From Orobanche coerulescens (Eukaryota > Streptophyta > Magnoliopsida > Lamiales > Orobanchaceae): a DNA stretch of 64,000 bases. A program made the position numbers and the translations under genes. Under the pieces are notes generated by a model that saw only the letters and a list, made by a program, of their open reading frames with translations, made no database searches and had not been told where the DNA came from. The stretch covers positions 80,844,092 through 80,908,091 of the forward strand of contig CM065818.1 of the NCBI GenBank assembly GCA_033398695.1, read 5' to 3'. The stretch's first letter is position 1; every line of letters starts with the position of its first letter. Below are positions 10,871-22,059 of this stretch, piece after piece.

Positions 10871-12102
10871 TGATACGAGATCGACATGGCCAACCGAAGA
10901 AAGACGACGTAGACGACCATGCAACCATGCATACGGCCATGCACACACATGCACCTACACGACATGCACTTACTTCTTTGGACGAGACGACTAATACGAG
11001 ACTTGAAGTAACCTTGAGCATATTTTACGTATGCATGAAGAAATTACGAACCATGCACTCATCCACCTTCTTCATGCATTGAAACCGATGGTTCCCCTCC
11101 CTTGAATAAGTCACCTACATGGCAACAAAGTCATCAAAGCATGATAATAATAATCATCAAGAATCAAACCAAAGTCTTCTAACATGATTAGTTATTTTAT
11201 TTTGTTTCTTGTCTTTGGTGAAGATTTGCTCAAGATTGACTAGTCATGATCCGAAATTTACTAGTCCGAGTGAAAAGGCGAAAAGCGGACAAAATTACCA
11301 ATTCCCGCGTATGACTATTTCGTAGCAGTTTTGTTATTTTAATCATAACTCTCTCATACGAAGTCCGATTTAGGTGATTCAAGCGGCCATGGAAAGATAA
11401 AAGAAATATCTATAAATCATGTGAAACGGTACAAGGTCCAATTATGCTTATATCAAGCCACACGAACCGTTCAAATGTGCAGTGATTTTTATGGCCGAAA
11501 ATTGATGAAGATTTGTGAAGATTTTGTCCAAGATTGATGAAGATTTTCCATGCCTTCATTTTTCAAGTTCATGTCTACATTTTTCAAAGTCTTACAAGAA
11601 GATCAAATGGAGAAGATTTTGGGTCCCTCCACACTTCAATAAATCGAACCAAATCAAGGAGGATGGAAGCTTGGTGTTGATTTTTGTTGTCTTGTTAGAA
11701 TTGTTTAATCTTTGTTTGATTTTAGTTGATTTTTGTGTGATCTTGTAATGGCTATTTATAAGCCACATTTTCAGCCCTTGAAAGATATCTTGAAAGTAAT
11801 AAACCTTGTATTTCTTTGAAATATACGTTGAACGAGTTCAACAAACTTTAGTTATTGTTTCGACGCGTCTCGAGATTTTAACTTGAACAATTCTCAATAG
11901 GTCTTGGGAGGAGATTACCTTTATCGAGTTATAGGTCTAATTCGGTAAAACACATTCAAACCCATACACTATCCTACATCACGGCCGAAAACCGTATAAA
12001 TTTCGGTCACCACCTTGTACTTTTGGTTGATACTTTGATACTTTTCCAAACATAATAATCTTCCGTTGTATTTTATACGTATTACTTACGTAATTCGTAT
12101 CA
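10871..12102 (+). repeat. Fam2 LTR b (middle LTR)
   Basis: This 1232-bp LTR is preceded by AAAGGAAGAGGGGA and followed by TAAG and the primer site TGGTATCAGAGCCC, so it serves as 3' LTR for internal region a and 5' LTR for region b. It has single-base and 2-base differences from LTRs a and c, such as a shorter CCCGCGTATG stretch near 11304. Hairpins are at 11893-11947. Confidence 0.9.
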
Positions 12103-12362
12103 TAAGTGGTATCAGAGCCCAAGGTCATCTCCTTGGGCGATTTATTCAACGAATTTTTTTTGTTGAGATTAGCGCAGTCGTAAGAAAACAAAGTTTCCCG
12201 TGGATTCGACCGTTGGATCGTCACGAAATTTTGAAAAAAGTAAGCCAACTCATTGAACTACAGTCTGAACGGTGGAGATCAGATTCTTTGATCATCTTCT
12301 TAGTTCATTCTTCACGGATTTCTTGGCAAATTTTCTGTCCGATTTCTTGATCATTAGAATAG

Positions 12363-13596
12363 ATGGACTTTTTCAATACCGAATTCTTGGTAAAGCTACG
12401 TGATGCTTTACATGACTTACCGGAACCTCGACGAGGAGGAGAAGGCCTGTGTTCCCCACGTCATACTAACGAGTTCGAGTTGAACGAACTTCCAAAGTTC
12501 ATCGGAGGTACCGACCCCGAAATTTATTTGGAATGGGAACGTAAGATGGATTGCTTGTTCGAGTTTAAAGGTCTTGACGATGAGAAGCGTTGCAGATATG
12601 CAATTATCAAGTTGGTTAAAGGCGCTTCAGTTTGGTTCGAATTAAAGAAGAAGCAAAGAACTCGTGCTGGAAAAAAAAAAGATCCGTTCGTGGGAGTCGT
12701 TGAAAAGAAAACTTCGCAAGAGATACGTACCTTTCGGCTCGAGTTCGGCTCTCAAAATCGTAACAACATCAGCCCCCAACTCGGTTTCTAAAGCTCTTGA
12801 CTTGCCTAATGAGACGAGTTTGCTGGAGGTGAGTTGTTTCATTGGCCAAGGGTTCGATCATGTGCAAGATGTTTGCCCGACTCTTGCTACCCGAGACGAG
12901 TTAATAGCCGAGGAAGAACAAGAAAGGCTAGGCGACATTCTCAAGTTTGATATAGAGGACGAAAGAGAAGAAGAATGTGTAGTTTATGATGCTCCCGATT
13001 ATGATACAGACTTAGTTCTTCGTACTTTAGAAACCAAATCGGTTTCAAATGATTTGGAGCATCAGGACGAGTTAACGAGTGATGAACTCACAAGTATACT
13101 TTTTAGTTCTACACAACCGTCCGTTTCCTGAGCTACAGAAGATGAAGAGATTGAGGACAAGGCGATTGTTCCCCAAAATTTCTATGAGGATATTTCTATT
13201 ATTGTTAAAAAATTGGAGGATCCCAATCCAATTGTTCTCATTGATCCGGTTCCCGACACCGACCAACGTAAAAGCTATGTGGCTACATGTGACTGGAAAA
13301 TAGTAAAAGACGAACTCATTGATGAAAGGAATGAGGACAAGATTTGTGCCCACATGACGCCGGAAATGGAAATTATTCCGTTAAACCACAAATCTTTTTT
13401 TGGGGATTCCGTTAAGGGAAATGGTAGACACCCAGATACGTCGTTTGTTTTTATTTTGCAGGTTGTTCTTTTAAAAATGCAATCCCAAGCAAACGTCAAC
13501 ACATCCGACGAAAATTACATCTTCAACCCGGGAGGAGCACAACCCTATCCTAATACCAACCGCCTGGATTTTAGATTCGAGGACGAATCTCTTTAA
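12363..13596 (+). pseudogene. Fam2 internal region b: gag-like frame and conserved extra region, nearly intact
   Basis: The frame opens at MDFFNTEFLVK (12363) and runs through the gag capsid region past ASVWFELKKKQRTRAG. At a run of ten A near 12671 it leaves the gag frame. The continuing frame (KIRSWESLKRKLRKRYV, as in Fam1 gag) runs from about 12664 to a TGA at 13129, and beyond that TGA to 13596 with no further stop. After the gag remnant come IIVKKLEDPNPIVL, MEIIPLNHKS, SVKGNGR and DENYIFNPGG, all with counterparts in Fam3. No enzyme motif is visible. The A-run could be a mutation or a slippage site; I cannot tell which. Confidence 0.75.
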
Positions 13597-13608
13597 AGGA
13601 AGAGGGGA

Positions 13609-14843
13609 TGATACGAGATCGACATGGCCAACCGAAGAAAGACGACGTAGACGACCATGCAACCATGCATACGGCCATGCACACACATGCACCTACACGA
13701 CATGCACTTACTTCTTTGGACGAGACGACTAATACGAGACTTGAAGTAACCTTGAGCATATTTTACGTATGCATGAAGAAATTACGAACCATGCACTCAT
13801 CCACCTTCTTCATGCATTGAAACCGATGGTTCCCCTCCCTTGAATAAGTCACCTACATGGCAACAAAGTCATCAAAGCATGATAATAATAATCATCAAGA
13901 ATCAAACCAAAGTCTTCTAACATGATTAGTTATTTTATTTTGTTTCTTGTCTTTGGTGAAGATTTGCTCAAGATTGACTAGTCATGATCCGAAATTTACT
14001 AGTCCGAGTGAAAAAGGCGAAAAGCGGACAAAATTACCAATTCCCGCGCGTATGACTATTTCGTAGCAGTTTTGGTATTTTAATCATAACTCTCTCATAC
14101 GAAGTCCGATTTAGGTGATTCAAGCGGCCATGGAAAGATAAAAGAAATATCTATAAATCATGTGAAACGGTACAAGGTCCAATTATGCTTATATCAAGCC
14201 ACACGAACCGTTCAAATGTGCAGTGATTTTTATGGCCGAAAATTGATGAAGATTTGTGAAGATTTTGTCCAAGATTGATGAAGATTTTCCATGCCTTCAT
14301 TTTTCAAGTTCATGTCTACATTTTTCAAAGTCTTACAAGAAGATCAAATGGAGAAGATTTTGGGTCCCTCCACACTTCAATAAATCGAACCAAATCAAGG
14401 AGGATGGAAGCTTGGTGTTGATTTTTGTTGTCTTGCTAGAATTGTTTAATCTTTGTTTGATTTTAGTTGATTTTTGTGTGATCTTGTAATGGCTATTTAT
14501 AAGCCACATTTTCAGCCCTTGAAAGATATCTTGAAAGTAATAAACCTTGTATTTCTTTGAAATATACGTTGAACGAGTTCAACAAACTTTAGTTATTGTT
14601 TCGACGCGTCTCGAGATTTTAACTTGATCAATTCTCAATAGGTCTTGGGAAGAGATTACCTTTATCGAGTTATAGGTCTAATTCGGTAAAACACATTCAA
14701 ACCCATACACTATCCTACATCACGGCCGAAAACCGTATAAATTTCGGTCACCACCTTGTACTTTTGGTTGATACTTTGATACTTTTCCAAACATAATAAT
14801 CTTCCGTTGTATTTTATACGTATTACTTACGTAATTCGTATCA
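13609..14843 (+). repeat. Fam2 LTR c
   Basis: This 1235-bp LTR closes the Fam2 array. The purine tract precedes it and the target duplication CTGTA follows it. In some positions it agrees with LTR b (for example GAGCATATTTT near 13755) and in others with LTR a (CCCGCGCGTATG near 14043). Hairpins are at 14634-14688. Confidence 0.9.
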
Positions 14844-14848
14844 CTGTA

Positions 14849-14887
14849 TCGATAGCGAATTCGCATAACCAGTGAGAATTCGTATCA
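14849..14887 (+). repeat. Fam1 LTR2, remaining 3' end
   Basis: TCGATAGCGAATTCGC...GAATTCGTATCA completes LTR2 after the Fam2 insertion and its CTGTA duplication (14844-14848). The TAAG spacer and the primer site TGGTATCGGAGACC (from 14892) of copy C follow. Confidence 0.9.
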
Positions 14888-14926
14888 TAAGTGGTATCGG
14901 AGACCAAGTTCTTGATCTTTGGCATT

Positions 14927-17243
14927 ATGGATCTCAACGACGCTGATTTCTTGGCAAAACTTCGTGACGCACTGCGTGACGTACCAGAACAACGCGACCA
15001 GCATTGGCAACCTAGGCGTGGTGACTATGAACGACCCTCACGCCATGTCGAAGAATTCAAGGTGAACGAGCTGCCAGAGTTCGTTGGAGGGACAGACCCT
15101 GAAGTTTACCTGGAATGGGAATGAAAAATTGATCGTATGTTCGAATTTAAAGACCTTGACGATGAGAAAAGGTGTAAGTATGCAATTCTCAAGTTGGGGA
15201 AAGGAGCTTCACTTTGGTACGAAGGAGTGAAAACACGAAGAGCTCGTACGGGGAAGGAAAAGATCCGTTCGTGGGATTCGTTAAAAAGAAAACTTCGCAA
15301 AAGATATGTACCAGCATCACACCGGTTATCCTTGTACATGAAGATAGCAGATCTCATGCAAGGAAAGTTAAATGTCAGTGAGTACATTCAGGAGTTTGAG
15401 AATCTAACCTTAATGGGAGAGATAGCGGAGAATGAGGAACAGAAGATGTCGCGATTCTTGCGTGGCTTAAACCGAAGCATAGCTAACTCGGTGGAACTGT
15501 ATCCATACGAGGACTTCGATACATTATGTGGGTTATGTGTGAAGTTAGAAGCTCAGAATAGGATGAAGTCATAAACCCGAGTTTCGATAAATTTGGAAAC
15601 TCCTAGCGTCGGGTCTAGTTCAAATGTTAAGGCAATCAGACCGACTCAGCCTCGTTGCGAATCCGGCTAAGGCGATCAGACTCCTACGCATCAAGGAGAT
15701 GAGTTTGGCTAAAGTGAGATGTTTCAAATGTCAAGGGTTCGGGCATTATCAAAATGCTTGTCCAAACAAACGAGTGGTGACACTGTGGAAGCTGTCACGA
15801 TCCGAGATGAGTTGTTGGTCGAGGAAGAAAGACTGGTGACGTATTTGATTTCGACATTAAGGACGAAGAAGGAGAAGAATGCGAGACTTACGATGCTCCA
15901 AGCTATGACACGGCTTTAGTTCTCGCGAACGCTACGTGCCAAAGTCAGATCGAATGATTCGAACAAATAAATCAAATATTTCACACGAAGTGTCGAGTGG
16001 GAAATAAATGGTGTAGTTTGATCGTGGATGGAGGGAGTTGCACCAACGCCGCTTCCATGAGATGGTGACTAAACTCTGGCTGACCACTACGGCTCACCCG
16101 AAACCTTACACTTTGCATTGGCTCGATGATGGGAGCAAAATAAGGGTAACTAAACAAGTGAGGATTGGACTAGCCATGGGTTCATATGAAGACAACGTAT
16201 TATGTGATGTACTCCCGATGGATGCATGCCATGTACTGTTGGGGAGACCATGGATGTTTGATAGGGACGTTTTACATCGAGGAAGAAGCAATGAGTACGA
16301 GTTACGAGATAAGGGCAAGAAGATTGTGCTTAAACCAATGTCACCGCAAGCTATTCACTCTATGAGTTCTAGTAGGAGTGAAAAACCAAAACTGGCCATG
16401 TTTGCTAGCGAACGGGAGGTGGAACATGCTATTAATGATGGCAAGTGTGTGTACTTGTTGGTTCTGAAGGAGACACGGAATGGTAACATAGTTGTGCGGA
16501 ACGAAAGGATGGATGCCTTATTACGCGAATTTGCGGATGTTTTTCCCGAAGAATTACCGTCGGGTTTACCACCAATTCGCGGGATTGAACATCAGATCGA
16601 CCTCATACCGGGTGTGTCGCTCCCTAACAAAGCTGCCTATAGATGTAGTCCCGAGGAGACAAAGGAATTACAAAACCAAATCGAAGAACTGATGGATCGT
16701 GGATATGTTCGAGAAAGCCTAAGCCCTTGTGCGGTTTCGGTATTACTGGTTCCAAAGAAGGACGGATCTTGGAGGATGTGTATTGACAGTCGAGCTGTGA
16801 ACAATATAACCATCAAGTATCGATTTCCGATTCCGAGGCTTGATGACATGTTGGACGAATTACACGGATCAGTGATCTTTTCAAAAGTTGATCTACGAAG
16901 TGGTTATCACCAGATTCGAATGCGAGAAGGAGATGAGTGGAAGACAACCTTCAAAACTAAACACGGGTTGTATGAATGGACCGTTATGCCGTTCGGTCTT
17001 ACAAATGCACCGAGTACTTTCATGCGCTTGATGAATGAGGTACTTAAGCCATTTTTAGGGAAATTTGTGGTTGTATACTTAGATGATATTTTGATCTACA
17101 CCATCATTGCAAGAACATTTCGAACACTTGAGGCAAGTCTTCGAAACCCTTAGAGACCAGAAGCTGTATGGAAAAAAGGAGAAGTGCTCATTTTTGGTCG
17201 AAAGTATAGTCTTTCTTAGCTATGTTGTTTCAAAGAATGGAGT
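14927..17243 (+). pseudogene. Fam1 copy C gag-pol, 5' part (to RT), interrupted by copy D
   Basis: Gag starts at MDLNDADF (14927). A TGA at 15122-15124 replaces the arginine codon after LEWE that is present in copy B, and further indels break gag and protease between about 15570 and 16060. The RT part (16038 to about 17100) is a good open stretch with [18 protein letters not shown] and [13 protein letters not shown] small indel near 17101 shifts the frame. The copy stops at ...SKNGV where copy D begins. It resumes at 22060, so it is one element split by an insertion. Confidence 0.9.
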
Positions 17244-17799
17244 TGATACGAAGCCGACTACTCCAAGCGAAGAAGATGAAGTAAGAATTGACGTAAAACA
17301 CCTCGATCGCACTACAACCTACTTAGGTGAGAAAACAGAAACGAGGCACGGAGTTACCTTGATAGTCGGAATTGGAGTAACTTAAACAAAAGACAAATAG
17401 CATCTTGGGGAGGGAAAAGGATCAAGTGGCAACTAAACAAATAAAAGAATGTTCAGCTTTCTCTTACAAAAGCAGCAGGATTCTTGGCAAAAGGGCGGCT
17501 GTCAGCAAACAACTTGGAGACAAAGGCCCAGCTTTTACTTTTGTCAACAAGTGACCTGAAGAACCTTTTATTATCCTTTCATTATTTTAAAGAACAGCTT
17601 GTAATAGTTTAAGTTATTTTGTCAGGCCACTTTTACCTATAAATAATGGCAGTAGAGTTGTAATGAAGAGATTATTGAATGTTGAAGAATTAAGAACACT
17701 TTGTGTTTTTCCCTGGTGAATGTTTTTCATCAAAACTTGGTTTTTATTCGACGCGTTTCGAATACTAATCTGATTGATTCTCAATAGGTCTTGAGGAGA
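17244..17799 (+). repeat. Fam1 LTR3, truncated 5' LTR of copy D
   Basis: This is the first 556 bases of a Fam1 LTR, including the pol tail coding region (17244 to about 17384) and the TATA box near 17639. It stops inside hairpin 1, at GGTCTTGAGGAGA, where it joins gag sequence GAGTTGTTGGTTGAGG. The short GAGA match at the joint suggests illegitimate recombination. Confidence 0.9.
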
Positions 17800-20700
17800 C
17801 GAGTTGTTGGTTGAGGAAGAAAGACTGGGTGACGTATTTGATTTCGACATTAAGGACGAAGAAGGAGAAGAATGTGAGACTTACGATGCTCCAAGCTATG
17901 ACACGGCTTTAGTTCTGCGAACGCTACAAGCCAAAGCTGTATCGAATGATTCGGAACAGCGAAATCAAATCTTTCACACAAAGTGTCAAATTGGAAAGAA
18001 ATGGTGTAGTTTGATCGTTGATGGAGGGAGTTGCACCAACGTCACTTCCAGCGAGATGGTGACTAAACTCGGGCTAACCACTACGGCTCACCCGAAACCT
18101 TACACTTTGCATTGGCTCGATGATGGGAGCAAAATAAGGGTGACTAAACAAGTGAGGATTGGACTAGCCATGGGTTCATATGAAGACAACGTATTATGTG
18201 ATGTACTCCCGATGGATGCATGCCATGTACTGTTGGGAAGACCATGGATGTTTGATAGGGACGTTTTACACCGAGGAAGAAGCAATGAGTACGAGTTACG
18301 GGATAAGGGCAAGAAGATTGTGCTTAAACTAATGTCACCGCAAGCTATTCACTCTATGAGTTCTAGTAGGAGTGAAAAACCAAAATTGGCCATGTTTGCT
18401 AGCGAACGGGAGGTGGAACATGCTATTAATGATGGCAAGTGTGTGTACTTGTTGGTTCTGAAGGAGACACGGAATGGTGACATAGTTGTGCGGAACGAAA
18501 GGATGGATGCCTTATTACGCGAATTTGCGGATGTTTTTCCCGAAGAATTACCGTCGGGATTACCACCAATTCGCGGGGTTGAACATCAGATCGACCTCAT
18601 ACCGGGTGTGTCGCTCCCTAACAAAGCTGCCTATAGATGTAATCCCGAGGAGACGAAGGAATTACAAAACCAAATTGAAGAACTGATGGATCGTGGATAT
18701 GTTCGAGAAAGCCTAAGCCCTTGTGCGGTTCCGGTATTACTAGTTCCAAAGAAGGATGGATCTTGGAGGATGTGTATTGACAGTCGAGCTGTGAACAATA
18801 TAACCATCAAGTATCGATTTCCGATTCCGAGGCTTGATGACATGTTGGACGAATTACACGGATCAGTGATCTTTTCAAAAGTTGATCTACGAAGTGGTTA
18901 TCACCAGATTCGAATGCGAGAAGGAGATGAGTGGAAGACAGCCTTCAAAACTAAACACGGGCTGTATGAATGGACCGTTATGCCGTTCGGTCTTACAAAT
19001 GCACCGAGTACTTTCATGCGCTTGATGAATGAGGTACATAAGCCATTTTTAGAGAAATTTGTGGTTGTATACTTAGATGATATTTTGATCTACAGCCGAT
19101 CGCTGCAAGAACATTTCGAACACTTGAAGCAAGTCTTCGAAACCCTTAGAGGCCAGAAGCTGTATGGAAAAAAGGAGAAGTGCTCATTTTTGGTCGAAAG
19201 TATAGTCTTTCTTGGCTATGTTGTTTCAAAGAATGGAGTGTCGGTCGATCAAGCGAAGATCGAAGCAATTAAGTCCTGGCCGGTTCCCACTACAGTGACT
19301 GAGGTTAGATCGTTCCATGGACTAGCTTTATTTTACCGAAGATTCATTCGAGACTTCAGTACCATTGCAAGCCCAATAACCGAATGTTTGAAGAAGGGCA
19401 TGTTTAATTGGAGCAGGGCTGCTCAGGAGTCATTTGCAAATTTGAAGGCGAAGTTGTGCGAAGCACCAATCTTAGCATTACCCGATTTTTCGCAACCGTT
19501 TGAGGTGGAATGTGATTCTAGCGGAGTGGGCATTGGAGCGGTTCTCATTCAGGGAAAGCGACCTATTGCTTATTTTTCCGAGAAGTTAAACGGTGCTCGT
19601 CTGAATTATTGTACCTACGACAAGGAGTTTTATGCGATTGTGAGGGCCCTAGATCATTGGAGTCACTATCTTCGGCCAAAGCATTTCATCATACATTCGG
19701 ACCATGAATCCTTGAAGTATATTAACGGGCAACACAAGTTAAGTCCCAGGCATGCGAAGTGGGTGGAATTCTTACAATCATTTCACTTCTCATCAAAGTA
19801 TAAGGATGGCAAGAGCAATATTGTGGCAGATGCATTGTCTAGGCGTTATGCCTTACTCGCCACTCTTGATGTTCGTTTGCTTGGATTCGATACAATAAAG
19901 GAATATTACGAAGGTGATGCGGATTTTGGAGAGACCTTCGCCCTGTGCAAATCTGGCCCGGTGGGAGAATTTTCGATACAGGAGGGTTTTCTTTTTAAGG
20001 GAAATCGTCTTTGTCTACCAAGGCACACGATTCGAGAATTGCTGGTTCGAGAGGCTCATGGGGGAGGCTTGGCTGGCCACTTCGGTTCGGCCAAGACATT
20101 AGAAGTGCTTAAGGAACATATTTACTGGCCAAGGATGCAGGGGGATGTTAACAATATAATCAGTAAATGTGTGACGTGCCATGTTGCGAAAAGTTCGTTC
20201 AAATCAGGAGTGGCCGTGGGAAGATGTCTCAATGGATTTCAGTGTGGCTTTGCCTCGAACCCAACGAGGTAAGGATGCGATTATGGTGGTCGTCGATCGT
20301 TTTTCAAATATGGCTCATTTTGTTCCTTGTCACAAAACCGATGATGCGAGTAATGTTGCTGACCTGTATTTCCGAGAGGTAGTGCGATTACATGGAGTTC
20401 CGAAAACTATTGTTTCGGACCGAGACTCAAAGTTTCTAAGCTACTTTTGGAACACATTATGGAGGAAGGTGGGAACCAAGCTTTTGTTTAGTACTTCACA
20501 TCATCCTCAAACCGACGGACAAACTGAAGTAACGAATCGAACATTGGGGACGCTGCATGCAGGCTTGGTGAGCAAGACACAAAAGGACTGGATCTCAAAT
20601 CGCACATGCGGAGTTTGCTTATAATCGATCTCCTACTCATGCCACTGCACACTCTCCATTTGAAGTAGTTTACGGGTTGAATCCTTACATGCCGCTAGAT

Positions 20701-21147
20701 CTAATTCCACTACCAAGTGACGAATTGGTGCATAAGGATGCGGAGTCGAAACTAAAATCAATGATGAAATTACACGAACAGGTGCGGGATCGAATCAAGG
20801 AAATAAACGAGGCGTACAAAAGGAAGTCGAACAAGCAAAGAAAGCTGAGACTATTCGAAGTTGGAGATTTAGTTTGGTTACATTTAAGGAAGGAACGATT
20901 CCCGAGTAGGCGTAAGAATAAGTTAATGCCACGAGCCGAGGGGCCATTTAAAATAGTTGCGAAGGTGAACGACAATGCCTACAAATTAGAACTTCCGGGC
21001 GACTATGGAGTGCATGCTACTTTCAACATAGGTGATCTTTCTCCTTATCTCGATGATGACGGGATTGCAGAATTGAGGACAATTCCTCTTAAAGGGGGAG
21101 GGGATGATACGAAGCCGACTACTCCAAGCGAAGAAGATGAAGTATGA
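17800..21147 (+). pseudogene. Fam1 copy D gag-pol: longest open pol frame in the window
   Basis: An 822-residue open frame (17804-20272) covers the acidic gag end, protease ([11 protein letters not shown]), complete RT ([27 protein letters not shown] near 19070), RNase H ([23 protein letters not shown]) and the integrase zinc region ([10 protein letters not shown]). The usual retroviral-type protease motif is D-S/T-G; the DGGS form here is the same in all Fam1 copies. A deletion near 20210 removes the stretch before the integrase core. The core ([16 protein letters not shown]) continues in another frame to a break near 20590. The last part (20677-21147) stops early at a TGA in the LTR-encoded tail. 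Confidence 0.92.
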
Positions 21148-22059
21148 ATTGACGTAAAACACCTCGATCGCACTACAACGTACTTAGGTGAGAAAACAGA
21201 AACGAGGCACGGAGTTACCTTGATAGTCGGAATTGGAGTAACTTAAACAAAAGACAAATAGCATCTTGGGGAGGGAAAAGGATCAAGTGGCAACTAAACA
21301 AATAAAAGAATGTTCAGCTTTCTCTTACAAAAGCAGCAGGATTCTTGGCAAAAGGGCGGCTGTCAGCAAACAACTTGGAGACAAAGGCCCAGCTTTTACT
21401 TTTGTCAACAAGTGACCTGAAGAACCTTTTATTATCCTTTCATTATTTTAAAGAACAGCTTGTAATAGTTTAAGTTATTTTGTCAGGCCACTTTTACCTA
21501 TAAATAGTGGCAGTAGAGTTGTAATGAAGAGATTATTAAATGTTGAAGAATTAAGAACACTTTGTGTTTTTCCCTGGTGAATGTTTTTCATCAAAACTTG
21601 GTTTTTATTCGACGCGTTTCAAATACTAATCTGATTGATTCTCAATAGGTCTTGAGGAGAAATCACCTTATCAAATTATAGGTCTAATTTGATAAAAACA
21701 TCTGTTTATACCTTGTTTCGATATTCTGTTTATTTTTCGATACAGTTTTATACTTGTTCAATATTTCATACAAAGTGTTGTTCGATCCTTCGAACGTGTT
21801 TCCTGTCTTAAAGTCGCTTAGAGCAAGCGTCTTGTTTGAGTGTCATTGTTTGGAGGTGGCCTGTTTGAGTCATTTTCGATTGGCCAAATTCTATCCCGTT
21901 CTTTGTATCGAATTACCGTCTTCATCAATTATCGATTATTGTTCTTTGTAGTGGCGGTTGTCACCCGATTCAGCGATTTCTTGCCGATAGCTTCTGCTCG
22001 TCAAAAAGCCTTCCGCTGTATCGATAGCGAATTCGCATAACCAGCGAGAATTCGTATCA
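21105..22059 (+). repeat. Fam1 LTR4, 3' LTR of copy D
   Basis: This LTR begins after AAAGGGGGAGGGGA and ends CGTATCA, followed by the target duplication GGAGT rather than a primer site. Its U3 is close to LTR3, as expected for the two LTRs of one element. Hairpins are at 21641-21656 and 21669-21694. Confidence 0.92.

Larger units (their letters stand above)
8135..14843 (+). mobile_element. Fam2 non-autonomous array: LTR-internal-LTR-internal-LTR
   Basis: Three LTRs (8135-9369, 10871-12102, 13609-14843) alternate with two internal regions of about 1.5 kb. The whole block is flanked by the 5-bp duplication CTGTA (8130-8134 and 14844-14848), so it behaves as one insertion into Fam1 LTR2. The internal regions hold a primer site (9374, 12107), a leader of about 260 bases with no feature I recognise, a shrunken gag-like region and an extra conserved protein segment, then a purine tract. 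There is no protease, RT, RNase H or integrase. Movement would need enzymes from a relative, probably a Fam1 or Fam6-type element (inference). Confidence 0.9.
17244..22059 (+). mobile_element. Fam1 copy D, nested in copy C
   Basis: Copy D begins with TGATACGAAGCC at 17244 and ends CGTATCA at 22059. GGAGT stands on both sides (17239-17243 and 22060-22064), and the uninterrupted site in copy A has it once. This fits a Ty3/gypsy insertion with a 5-bp target duplication. A deletion inside D joins its 5' LTR at about 17799 straight to late gag, removing the LTR end, primer site and capsid. Confidence 0.92.
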
